DNA of 64,000 nt, taken from assembly GCA_020465985.1 (NCBI GenBank), contig JAANYP010000373.1, positions 62,001 to 126,000 on the forward strand, read 5' to 3'. Within the stretch, counting starts at the first letter, position 1. Each line of letters opens with the position of its first letter. A model generated the notes under the pieces. That model had not been told where the DNA came from and ran no database searches. It worked only from the letters and a program-made list of their open reading frames with translations. This stretch comes from Centrapalus pauciflorus. Taxonomy: Eukaryota > Streptophyta > Magnoliopsida > Asterales > Asteraceae. Below, piece after piece: positions 1 to 12,766 of this stretch. A program made the position numbers and the translations under genes.

Positions 1-1091
1 CCTTTTGTCAAATACAAGGGTGGGAATCGTTTTCGGGTGTTTTTGGGTCATCTCCACCGTAATCCGCCATCGTCCGCCGCCACCGCCTCGCCGGAATTTC
101 GCCGGATTTTCGACAATTTCTACTCCTCCATCTCATATCTATTTCTTGGTACATTCCTTGTCCCTTGTAACGAAAATTTTAAGAATTTCTCAAGCAAATT
201 TTCATTTTTTTTATTTTCCTTTTTAGTATGTTTTTGTTGCATAATCATGATAATATTTTACATTCTTGTGTTATGTTGTGCTTAGGTTTTAATTTTCGTG
301 CTAGTTGGTGCATTTTTATCTTCTTTTTACTTTATATGTTTACATTTTAGGAATTTTGTGGTAGATCTTGCATTTTTCGTCTGTGTTAGGTATTTAAATT
401 TTTATGGTTTTGGTTTAGTTGTGTCGTAGTTTAGTTTAATGATTTTATTTTTAAGAGTTTCTTATAATGTATGTGTTTAGCATGTTTAAAGCATGTGTGT
501 TTAGGCTACATTTTTTTTTATTTTTGTTCGTTAATTGTTAGTTGATAATTTGGTAATTACTGTCAAATTGCAAAATTATCATGTATCTTTTTATTTATGT
601 TCTTGTAGATAATTTGTATGTTTCAAAATTTCGTGTGTTAAGATCACATTAATGAGTTCTGTTTTGTCCTTGTTATTGCATGCAAGTATGTTTTGTCGTG
701 TAGCTATTTATAGGTTGTATCTTTTGTCGTCTAGTGCATGCATGCATAGTGTATTGTTTCAGTGTTTAGTTTATTTTTGTTAAGCATTCTGTGTATTGTG
801 ATTTTTTATTTTTGTGGATAGCTTCTTCTTATTTTAGTTTGTTTTTGCATGAGAGATCACTTTGGGATTGCCAATTGGAAAGACACATGTCTTCTTGCTT
901 GTCACGCATGATATGTTAATTGAGTCTCGTAGTTGTAGTTATCTCGGTTCTTTTGGGAGATGTCGGGATGTAGTCCCAAAAATAAGTGTGGGAATGGTTG
1001 TGCTAAATGTTGTGGTTTTCTTTAGCCCTTCAGAATTTTAATGCTAAAATGTTGCTCAAATTCTCACCCTCGCTCCTCCATTATGATACAG
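1..1091 (+). other. T-rich region before the env-like ORF, possible leader with intron
   Basis: There is no convincing coding sequence here. The first 130 bases are C-rich and look like an exon or leader; from about 180 to 1040 the plus strand is strongly T-rich, as plant introns are. The stretch ends CCTCCATTATGATACAG, an acceptor-like AG at 1091, two bases before the env-like ATG. A signal AAGTGTGGGAATG at about 981-993 repeats the one found just before the LTR. Splicing of env-like RNA has been reported for other plant Ty3 elements, so a leader intron is plausible, but no donor was identified with confidence. Confidence 0.35.
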
Positions 1092-1093
1092 AT

Positions 1094-2574
1094 ATGTCTG
1101 GCGCACCAAAACGTGGTCGAGCTAGTACCTCTCGCCAACGGGCACCCTCCCCGGATTCAGACTCTGGCAACGAGGAAATACAAGTGCGGATGATTTATAA
1201 CCCCAATCATCCGTATTTGACTTTCTCTGGGGTCCCGAATGCACAAAGGCGGGAATATCGAGAGCTGCTTCTTAGCCTGGCGAGTCGAGAACTCGACTCA
1301 GGGAGGTACCTGAATTGGGACTTCCTGGGTCGGGTTCAATGCGATCCGCCCCATCCTAACCTCCCAGAGCGATTGGAGGCCACGTTTTCTGTAGTGCATG
1401 GAGGGTTCACGTCCCGGGCCTGGTTAAATCTGGTCAATATCAGAGAGCCCGTATATGCCAAGTTGTGCCTAGAGTTCTTCTCGACATACTCTTTTAGCGA
1501 GGCCAACACTAATATGAAGGCCCGGGACACCGTCCGTTTTAGGCTTGGGGGAGCGAGCCGCGCTATGCCTGTTCTAGAGTTGTGTCGGCTTTTGGATCTT
1601 TACTCGGATTCAGATGTCCGAAACCCGGATTTTGACGACTACTTGTCTGTGGGATTAGGAAGGCTCCGGCAAACTTTGACTATGCCGGTTTCTGGGGCGA
1701 CATCGCCTTGGGAAACTACAATCTATCACGGGCCTACGAGTCTAAGCTTCGCGACCCGTTCCATAGGCTTCTTCATCGATTCATCACTGTAGACGGCTTC
1801 GTTCGGAAGGAGGGCCAGGAAAAAATTACAAAGCCTGACCTTTGGCTCCTTTACTCGCTTCTTCATCCGGAAGAATTTGTGTCCATCTCTTACCAGTTGG
1901 CGGTGTATTTTTTGCACGTCGCCACGGGTCGCACTGGAGCTAGCGCCGATTGCGGCGGGCGGTTTATTACCCGCATGGCTCAATCGTTCAATTTGCTAAC
2001 CCCCTCGGTGCTCCGAGGGCTCAGAGAGAGCGATCCGGCGGGAGACACGGACGAGTTATACTTCCGGCAAGCCAAGGTCTCGCAGATGCCTCTGGGATGC
2101 GAAGAGCTGATACTGATATGCCCAGTCCTTCCCCCGAACTATGTTCCTCCCCCGCGACAGCAACAGCAGCAGCAAGAGCCACAGCAGCCGGAATCATCCC
2201 AGTCATCTTACTTTAATTTCGGCCTGGGCCCCTACCCTTGGGATGCTAGGTTTGATCGCCTGGATGACTGCTTTGCCCACATGACCTTAGACCGGGATAG
2301 GCTTGAGGAGAACTACGGCCTGCTTCCGGAGCAGAATCATCTGCTCCGGCAGAACCTCAGCAACACCGACCACTTCGGGTTGGTGTATAATCAGTAGGTC
2401 CAAGAGACTGGACGTTACTTGCAACATATTCAAACGTCCGTGGATAGTCTCTTTAGTGTTCAGCCTCCCGAGTACCAGCTTCAGCAGCCTCCGGCCCAGT
2501 CCCCATATCAGTATTATCCTTACATGCCATGGGACACTCGCCAGTATCCCCGGCCGCCGCCCGAAGATTACTGA
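1094..2574 (+). pseudogene. Env-like protein of Athila type (Athila ORF1 family), broken
   Basis: The ATG at 1094 follows an acceptor-like CAG|AT. The protein starts with a basic Ser/Pro-rich tail (MSGAPKRGR), then a globular region with FFSTYSF, a VRFRLGG motif and the LELCRLLDLY helix, then an RDPFHRLLHRFI motif near nucleotide 1750 and a YSLLHPEEF motif. A Gln-rich linker (2155-2190) precedes a short C-terminal part ending at 2574. The reading frame shifts once near 1670, since the segments before and after lie in different frames, and an in-frame TAG interrupts it at 2395-2397. The function of this family is unknown; env-like is a positional name. The VR-R-G/LL-L pattern resembles the N-terminal domain of the Sirevirus env-like proteins in this window. 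Confidence 0.7.
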
Positions 2575-4146
2575 ATCCCACTTTTGTTGCTTTTTCTTGA
2601 CAGACTTGTATTTGATTCCCCCTTTATTTATTTGGTTATCTGTACTGTATGGGCGTGATGCCCTTGAACAAGTTTTCTTTTTCTGCACTTTGTTATTTAT
2701 TCTTACTTGCCAGTACTTTTATTATTTTTTTTATTGTTACTAATGCTTAGGTTTTTAATTTCTTCTCTTATGGTTGTTTAATATTCTTGGTTATGCTTGT
2801 CTTGCGTTATATTTCGTTCTTGCACAGATTTTGTCCAAGTTGGTGCGCCTTCCGGTTCATCACTTCTCGAGTTCTCCCTTCTTGCATTTCAAGGAGATTT
2901 CTCGACCCACTTGCTTTTATCCTTGCTTTACTTGCTCTTTTACTTTTTTATTATATTGAGGGCAATGTATTCTTGTCAAGTGTGGGAATATACGAACCAT
3001 TGATGGTTCTCGAGTGATTTTTATGTCAAACATATTTTTAGTTTATCACACATCGCATCTTTTGTTAGAATATATATCTTGTGGCATTTCTTACTTATTT
3101 GTTCATATTATTAGGCAAAATTTTTTTTGAGTTCCATTTAAGCATGTTTAGGGATAAAAGAAATTCATTTTTAAAAGGTTTGTTTTCAAAATTAGCATGG
3201 CTTGCACATTTTAACCCAACTAAGAACTTTCATTCATGAGCGTTTGTGCCTTATTGAGCTTTAAGCATATATTATTTAGGTGCTTACAATTCGTTTGGTT
3301 TTATGTGTGATATTGTCGGTTGTTGTATGCATGTTAGAACTTGCTTTTGCGATGCATCTCGGAAACAAAATGATCAAGTTAGAGGCGGTTGTATGATAGA
3401 CGCATTTACGAAGCCTTCCTTTTGGCTTCCTTTTCCTTCTCCAATTCCATTTTTCCCATCTTTTCTTTCCTATCCCAATTGCCGTTAATTCAAGAAAAGA
3501 GCGTATGCCTTTATTGTTGAGGTGGCCGTTGTTAGGTTATTGTGGACAAAGTCCACGTCGTAAAAAAAAAGTATAGCAAATAAGAACGTCTCATAGAGGC
3601 ATTTGCTAAATTATTGTCTAGAAAGAAGTATCTAATGTTTTGTTCGACGCTTGTTGGAAAAGAAAAGTTTTCCCGTTCGAGCCGGTCCTCGTGTTATTAG
3701 CCGCTCTCTTTCTTTTCTTTCAATCTTTTTCCCCCTTTTCCTTTCCCTTTTTAAGCCCTCTTGATTTTCGCTTATTTCTTGATCAAGTGTTGTAGATTTG
3801 AGGTTCTAGCAAGTTTATGTTCATGCATATTTCAATGTGTTACAATTGAGAGACTTTGTCAACCTAAACACGAGGGTTGAGTGTTCATTTAGTGAGTTTC
3901 TGCCATGTTTATCTTGTTCTCAAAAAGTTTAGTTTGTTTAGCTTCTATCCCTACTTTATGTTTTATTTGGTTCTTGAAGTTATTTTTGTTTTCCTAGCTA
4001 TGTGTTCGGTTAAGCCGGAAATGCCTTAGGATTTTCTTTCTTGGTCAAAAGCTGTCGAGTTTTTTATGCGTTCTCAATTTTAAGTCTATATATATGCTTG
4101 TATAAGAATTGCTTGAGGACAAGCAAAGGTTAAGTGTGGGAATGTT
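2575..4146 (+). other. 3' untranslated tract with polypurine-type signal
   Basis: This 1.6-kb stretch has no supported ORF; it is T-rich and lies between the env-like ORF and the LTR. The motif AAGTGTGGGAATG stands at 4132-4144, two bases before the LTR, and a variant AAGTGTGGGAATA occurs near 2974. A plus-strand priming role for the last copy follows from its position in Athila-type elements; the extra copies may be duplicated primers or decoys. Confidence 0.5.
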
Positions 4147-4301
4147 TGATATCGTCTAATTTGTATATGTTTTATCGGACGATATCTCGGGTTTTACATA
4201 GCTTTTTGGTTAATTTTCGTCTCAAACCCGATCTTATAGGTTTATGTTGTCATTTCAGGTGTTGGTTGAATAAATTGGAGTCAAAGAAGATGAAACAAGC
4301 A

Positions 4302-4626
4302 GAACTCGGCGAGTTCATCACCATACTCGGCGAGTTCAACCCAAAACAGAATAGCTGATCTGCTCAGAACTCGGCGAGTTCCACAGCCATACTCGGCGAG
4401 TTCGCCCAATTCCAGAACCAAACTCCCAAGAGGAACTCGGCGAGTTCACCTGAAATCTGATAAATTCTGAATATTCCTGATAATTTCCAGATCAAATAGG
4501 GAGTCGACAACGCATGAACTCGGCGAGTTCCTTCACCAAACTCGGCGAGTTCCCCCTGTTTGAGATCGAATCAGGAGCTGACAGCACATGAACTCGGCGA
4601 GTTCTTCCCCTGTACTCGGCGAGTTC
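4302..4626 (+). promoter_or_regulatory. Array of nine palindromic GAACTCGGCGAGTTC sites in LTR U3
   Basis: Five copies are the full 15-mer with perfect 7-nt arms around one G (starts 4302, 4367, 4433, 4516, 4590); four are trimmed on the left side (4325, 4391, 4539, 4614). Centre-to-centre distances are 21, 44, 22, 44, 83, 22, 52 and 22 bp. The array ends 10 bp before the TATA box. Dyad symmetry and spacing near multiples of the DNA helical repeat suggest binding sites for a dimeric factor; that role is inference. Confidence 0.7.
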
Positions 4627-4635
4627 TCTCCAGCC

Positions 4636-4644
4636 TATAAAAGG
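4636..4644 (+). promoter_or_regulatory. LTR TATA box (TATAAAAGG)
   Basis: A consensus plant TATA box lies 10 bp after the last palindrome. It would place the start of the retrotransposon RNA near 4667. Confidence 0.75.
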
Positions 4645-5866
4645 AAGATTCTGCTCATTTAAGAGGGTGACAAATTTTTATCAAATTTTTTATACACAAT
4701 TTCTATGGTTTCTAGACAAAGAAGGAAGGCAAGGAAGGCGTCTATCTTGGAGTTTTGTCTTAAAGGATTGAATCTTCATCAACATACGTCATTAGGGGAG
4801 TTTTTCGTATATTTAAGTTCATCTTAATAGTTGAAATGCTTGCTTATTGTATGATGGTGTTTTACTCCATTAGCATGGAGTAGTTTTGCTATGTAATCAT
4901 TTGGGTAGCAAACCCTAGACATTGGATGATTTATATTTGTATGTAATCGGATGATATATCGAAGTTTGCGTATTTTGAATGAAAATCTTGTTATTATGTT
5001 TAGACTTGTTAAACTTGCTATGAATGCTTTATTATTTCCATAACGAGAGTTCGAAATAGTTGGTATTTGTTTTTGATAAACCAAAGACCTTGGTGAAGTT
5101 GAATCTTTCTACTAGAGATGGTGAAAGGGTAGGTTTAATCGGTGTTTTCATAATAATAAGAGGGGATTTATGTTTTTATGAGAATATAGCATGAATTTTA
5201 TGTATTTGGTTTTTAACCGAATAATCTATGAAAAGACGTAAACTTGTTGTGAACATTCGGATTTGCATAACTCAAGTTTTGAACATTTAAAAGAGGTTTT
5301 CGTGTTCACGTCGTGAGTTATGGGATTATTGTTCTATAGTGAAAGATCTATATAGCTAGATGTTCATTGTTCATATGTTAAATAATCGATATTGTATTCA
5401 TGTATAAGAGATTTGAGTGGATATGATATTGGTTGTTGTGATAAATTAGTATCAAACATAACTTAAAGATTTGTGTGTTTGTTGCTTTGGAATCATAACT
5501 AGTATATTATCTGATTTGCGCGTTAAATTGTTCATCCGATGTTTAGGGGGAGTGATCCCATTTGATTACATGTTTCCTTTTATAAAAAATCTTAGTATTT
5601 AATTCTTTAGGATCGTGTGTGTAGATTTGATAAATCTTTTGTCATTAATTTAGTTTATTCATAAGTTTAAACCAATTTAAATACATAGCTAATTATTAAC
5701 CGACGAATTATTATCATCATTCCACCAGATTGTCCCTGAGTTCGATACCCGGACTTACATAAGCTATACTAGTATACGATAGGTGATACTTGCCTATTTG
5801 TCCTCTAGTTTTAGTTTATTTATTTCCATTTCTTAATTAAAATTAAGGTGTGCTAGCGGCACATCA

Positions 5867-7120
5867 CAGATCGAGATTGTTTATCCACCGAGGAGCACCA
5901 AGATGTATCAAGATCTGCGCGAGTTTTATTGGTGGCCTGGGATGAAGAGAGATGTGGGCCGATATGTCGAGGAGTGCATGACTTGTCTACGTGTTAAGGC
6001 CGAGCATAAGAAGCCTCACGGGCAATCGCAACCTCTAGAGATCCCCAAGTGGAAGTGATTTCATATCACGATGGAATTTATCGTTAGACTTCCACGCAGG
6101 GTTCGAGGCAATGATATGATCTGGGTGATAGTAGACCGACTGATGAATAGTGCTCACTTCCTAGCGGTTCGGAGTACCATTATTATGGATCAGTTAGCTC
6201 GGTTGTACATCAATGAGGTGGTTTCGAGGCATGGCGTTCCGATGTCGATTTCGTCCGATAGATATACGCGATTTACTTTGAGGTTCTGGCAGAGCTTTCA
6301 GCGCGAGTTGGGGACTAGAGTTCAGTTCAGCACATCATACGGACCTCAGACTGATGGGCAGACAGAGCAGACGAATCAGACTCTCGAGGATATGCTCCGA
6401 GCTTGTGCGATAGACTTCAGTGGTAGTTGGGACGTCCACTTGCCGTTGGTCGAGTTTGCGTACAACAACAGCTACCATACCTCCATCAAGATGGCTCCAT
6501 TTGAGGCGCTTTACGGGCGTAAGTGCCTAACCCCTGTGTGTTAGGGCGAGGTCGGTGAGCGACCTATCAGTGGGCCCGAGTTGTTGCAGGAGACGAGCGA
6601 CAAGGTGGCGGTCATTCGTGAGCATATGAGAGTAGCGTAGATCTGGCAGAAGAGTTATGCCGATCGTCGTCTGACTGAGCTCGAGTTCAGTGTTGGGGAC
6701 CGTGTTATGCTGAAAGTATCGCCGTGGAAGGGAGTTATCAGATTTAGACATAGAGGTAAGCTGAGTCTGCGATACATCAGTCCGTTTGAGATCATTTTTA
6801 AAGTCCGAGATCAGGCATACAGACTGAGACTGCCTCCCGAGTTGGCCGGAGTTCACGACACCTTCCACGTGAGTCATCTGAGGAAGTCCCTAGCCAAAGA
6901 CGATCAGTATGTGCCACTATTCGAGATCACCGTGGATGATCACATGCGATACGTCGAGCAGCCCGAGGCTATTACTGACCGTAAGGTGAAGAGATTGCGG
7001 AATAAGGAGATTGCATTAGTACTCGTTCAATGGAGACATCATAAGCATACCAGTGCCACCTGGGAGCCCGAGGCCGATATGAGGAGCCTGTATCCGCAGC
7101 TATTCCACTCGTCGAGCTAG
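5867..7120 (+). pseudogene. Chromovirus (Ty3/gypsy) integrase with C-terminal chromodomain, broken
   Basis: The segment begins within the integrase HHCC zinc finger (FYWWPGMK, then C-MTC) because the Athila-like LTR removed contact with the upstream pol. The catalytic core is readable from 6071 (WVIVDR with the first Asp, then a Ser-Ser-Asp-Arg version of the second Asp motif, and DGQTEQTNQT at the third acidic position). A TAG follows at 6542, another at about 6638, and a one-base shift occurs near 5910. The GPF-type C-terminal region and a chromodomain (VLVQWRHHK, TWEPEADM) occupy 6707-7117. Chromodomains in this group are thought to direct insertion into heterochromatin. It cannot encode a working integrase. 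Confidence 0.85.
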
Positions 7121-7155
7121 ATTCCGGGACGGAATCTTATTCAGAGGAGAGGATT

Positions 7156-7600
7156 TGTAACATCCCGGATTTGAGACTGGTACGTGGAATTAAATTATTG
7201 TCTCTTTATTTTAATATTATTGCATTATTCCAATTGAATCCCATTTCGTGGATAAACGTGTTGGGACCGAGTGATACGTGTCCCCGGATTAATAATTAGT
7301 GGATTAATATTATTTATGGGATCGTGGATTAATTGGGTCCAAATGATATTAATAGTGAAAAAGTGATATCGGGTCCGGGTTAACGGGTTCGGGACCGGCT
7401 AAAAATGGGAACGTTTATGTGTTGCTTCCTCTGTCTTCTCCCTTATCCACTTGAGAAAACCTTAAATGTGTATGTGTGTGTTTGTGTGAGGAGGTCTAGC
7501 AGAATTAAGCTTGCAAATTCAGAATTGGGTGTGGAATTTCAGAGCTAACTTCATCATCTTCCTCCTAATTGGGTTCTTGAAGGTTATCAAGGTAAGCTAG
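7156..7600 (+). repeat. Truncated 3' LTR of the chromovirus remnant
   Basis: After the pol stop comes the purine-rich AGAGGAGAGGATT and then TGTAACATCCCGG, the usual chromovirus LTR start. The LTR character (long AT-rich U3, CT-rich stretch near 7420, splice-like GGTAAGCTAG near 7590) fades at about 7600, where unrelated sequence begins. The right boundary is approximate. Confidence 0.6.
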
Positions 7601-9197
7601 CTTGAATTGAGAGTTTGCGCGATCAAACTGGTTAGGGACAGTCAGCTTGCGCGATCAAATATCGCGGGCATCTGCAACTCAAACATATAGCACGTATAGG
7701 GTAGATAGAATCATACCTTCGTGCCATATCTCTGTCTCATACACATATCACAATATACACAACACAACTCGTAAAACAAGCGCGCTTTGAAAGGAACTCG
7801 AGTACTCACCATTTACCCAAAATCAACTTTAACCCGAAACTCTAACGCGGCTCAGTACGCGGTCGGCTAAAAACTGTAACACAACGGATCCCAAATATTA
7901 ACAGAATACCGGTTGATACCCAATGCAACCCAAAACCCAACCGAACACCGAAACCCCAAAACCCAACCGGACAAGACCCCGCATCGCGGCCCGAGCCCGG
8001 GCCCAGCCGCGTCGTGACCACGACTGAGGATCGCCACCCCCCCTGCAGCTCCTTCTTCCCTGCTCGTCGGACATGGCAGATGCTGGGGGTTTAAACCCCT
8101 ATACCCGATTTAAGCAACAAAAAATACACAAAGCTATACACGGTAAATAAAATCAAGAGCATGAATGCATATGATAAGCATGTACATGAATTCCTAATAT
8201 ATACCCCAAATCTGAAACCCCTTTCCAAAATACATTGTCAAGATTTTTAATATCCTATCCTCATTTCTGCAAAATTAATATCCAAAAATTAATATCCAAA
8301 TTTTAGACTTTCAGGTTTCATAATAATCATTTTATTAATTTGTCTTTCGTATTAAAAAGAAAACATTTGTATTCAAGTTTTTTCGAGTGTTGTTCCTTTT
8401 AAGACTACCAAACTATAATTGAGTACTTGGTACCTTTGTACCACCAGATCCTTCAGAAATGGTGAAGTTACAAAATAAACCACAAATCAGGAGATCCCTA
8501 TTAAAAAATCAACAAATAACAACACATATTATATAAAGTTATAATCCAAGTATAAAAAAAATTAAAAAATCAACAATTAACATCACATTAAACCAATTAG
8601 CTATACATGGTAAATAAAATCAAGAGCATGAATACAGATGATAATTTTTCTTGTATATTCATTTTTTTTTGCCCATATTTGATACCGAAATCCGTAACAA
8701 ATTCATCATATATAGTTAACACTTAACATTGATTCCCTAAAAAATAAATGATTTCCAATAAATGTGTATATGGTGTGTTATTTAAATAATTGACTTTAAC
8801 AAAAAGAATAACAATTTGAGAAATGCCCAACAAACTACTACAAATTTATTTATATAATTTATTAAATATATCATATTAAAATATCAATTGATCATAAAAA
8901 TAATTAAGGGAAAAAGAAAGAAAGAAAGGAAATTAATTAAAGAATACCTTCAAACTCACACTTGTGGTTCATGGATGGCCGAGTCTTCCTCCACACTTGT
9001 AAGAAGCTCACCTTCAAACTCACACTTGTGGTTCATGGATGGCTGAGTCTTCCTCCAACGTTTATATCTATTAATGGAAGAGAAGAAGAAAAACGTATCA
9101 ATATTTTGTCCACACGCGCACACACGGACACAGACATATACATCTTAATAGAATTAAATGAATCAAATAAAAACTACTCATGAGTGTGATAGTCCAC
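7601..9197. other. Unclassified intergenic DNA
   Basis: No gene could be supported. 7630-8090 is comparatively GC- and CpG-rich, with CCCAACCGG-type short repeats, and may be a decayed LTR or repeat in reverse orientation. From 8100 to 8940 the sequence is very AT-rich. A 64-bp duplication follows at 8946. Confidence 0.5.
8946..9058. repeat. 64-bp direct tandem duplication
   Basis: The segment beginning ACCTTCAAACTCACACTTG at 8946 recurs at 9010 with only one visible substitution over about 49 bases (GGCCGAG versus GGCTGAG). The high identity suggests a recent local duplication. Confidence 0.8.
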
Positions 9198-9202
9198 CTA
9201 TA
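9198..9202. repeat. Left target-site duplication (CTATA) of the solo LTR
   Basis: The five bases before the LTR are identical to the five bases after it at 11720-11724. Confidence 0.85.
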
Positions 9203-11719
<2,517 letters not shown>

Positions 11720-11724
11720 CTATA
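11720..11724. repeat. Right target-site duplication (CTATA) of the solo LTR
   Basis: It matches 9198-9202 exactly. Confidence 0.85.
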
Positions 11725-12766
11725 TAACTTTCCTTTCACTTAAAGTTATATGAAGTGACAATAACAATTATAAAGAAAGCTTTCATTATGTGTTCCATGG
11801 TTGAGGGTGAATTTGTGTTCCATGGTTAGCAAATTTAATCTAATGCAATTAATCATTCTTACTGAACAACTCACAAAAACATCTGAAAGTATCTAAGAAC
11901 TCGACAAAACCGAATAAATCTGTTATAGAATTTCAACTAAACAACTAAATCAAACAAACGTCATTTGGGAAGCAAAGAATGGTACTTGATGATGCAAACA
12001 TATACATAAAACTTAAAAAGACAGAATTGCATACATGAGTATTTTTTCTTAATTGCATACAATCACAAACCAATTTAATTAAACAGAAAAACCAAACATT
12101 TATCAATCAAGTTCAGCCACTTTATTGTTATGAATGAATATTTAATATCTTCACAGACAAATCCCTATAACAGTTGAACCGTCACCCTCAATAAGTTACA
12201 ACAGAAGAACCAGCACAACAACACCAAAATAACTTGAATTTATAACAAACAACGAGCTAAACAATGAGTTAATTTCCTTCTTTAGATGATTCAACAGCCC
12301 AATAAATTTTATCCTACTATATATCAAAGAAAGGGTTAAATTGACACAAATCATGGGAAGCCAAATAGAGTGTTCTGGCCGAAGAAGGTGGGGGGTCGGG
12401 TTTGTGCCAAGGTATTGAATAATCATATTAAGCAACTTAGTAAGCCAAATTACAAATTAGGGTTTATAAAATTATGAATGTGAGCCTGCTAGAACCCTAG
12501 GAAGCCAAATAGAGTGGTCAGGCCGAAGAAGGTGAGGGAGTGGGGTTTATGCATGGATCAATATTTTCCTGATATTTAATTTTTGCGTGAAAACTTACCT
12601 CAAATCGTGAGTAAGGGAGATCTATGATTACACATTCAATAAAATTAAAAAAGATATGCAGATCTATGATTATACATATAAAAGGGAGGCGATCGATTAA
12701 GCGATGCAGGAGAAGAAAAGAGAGGATATGAACATTAAGAGAGAACCCAAGATGAGATATAAAAAT
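11725..12766. other. Unclassified AT-rich intergenic DNA
   Basis: I see no supported gene. It holds a short duplication of TGTGTTCCATGGTT near 11790-11825 and two diverged copies of a 54-bp segment at 12356 and 12500. The last five bases (AAAAT, 12762-12766) are the expected target duplication of the neighbouring chromovirus, whose other end is lost. Confidence 0.5.
12356..12553. repeat. Two diverged direct copies of a 54-bp segment, 144 bp apart
   Basis: GGAAGCCAAATAGAGTG followed by GGCCGAAGAAGGTG occurs at 12356-12409 and again at 12500-12553, with several substitutions. The origin is unknown. Confidence 0.7.

Larger units (their letters stand above)
1..5866 (+). mobile_element. Athila-like Ty3/gypsy retrotransposon, 3' portion (env-like ORF, 3' UTR, 3' LTR)
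   Basis: The left end lies outside the window, so gag and pol of this element are not seen. What is present, in order, is a T-rich leader, an env-like ORF resembling the Athila ORF1 family, a 1.5-kb untranslated tract, a polypurine-type signal and a long LTR. The LTR begins TGATATCG and ends ACATCA, giving TGAT/ATCA-type termini. Immediately right of the LTR the sequence becomes chromovirus integrase in the same orientation, so the element inserted into an older chromovirus. The target duplication cannot be checked because the 5' LTR is outside. Assignment to the Athila lineage rests on the ORF family and on the AAGTGTGGGAATG signal before the LTR. Confidence 0.8.
4147..5866 (+). repeat. 3' LTR of the Athila-like element
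   Basis: The LTR is about 1.72 kb, begins TGATATCG and ends ACATCA. U3 contains nine copies of a CpG-centred palindrome upstream of a TATA box at 4636. The rest (R/U5) is AT-rich and contains the conserved-looking segment around 5725-5790 seen near Athila LTR ends. The 3' limit is set by the abrupt start of chromovirus integrase sequence after 5866. Confidence 0.75.

Noticed and set aside
5..285. Overlapping short ORFs with a Pro-rich stretch
   Set aside because: They are short, low-complexity and in two frames, and lie in the leader of the Athila-like element; no domain supports a gene.
7930..8090. GC-rich island as a possible host exon or promoter
   Set aside because: No ORF with codon-like structure or splice sites is present; short CCCAACC repeats suggest repeat DNA.
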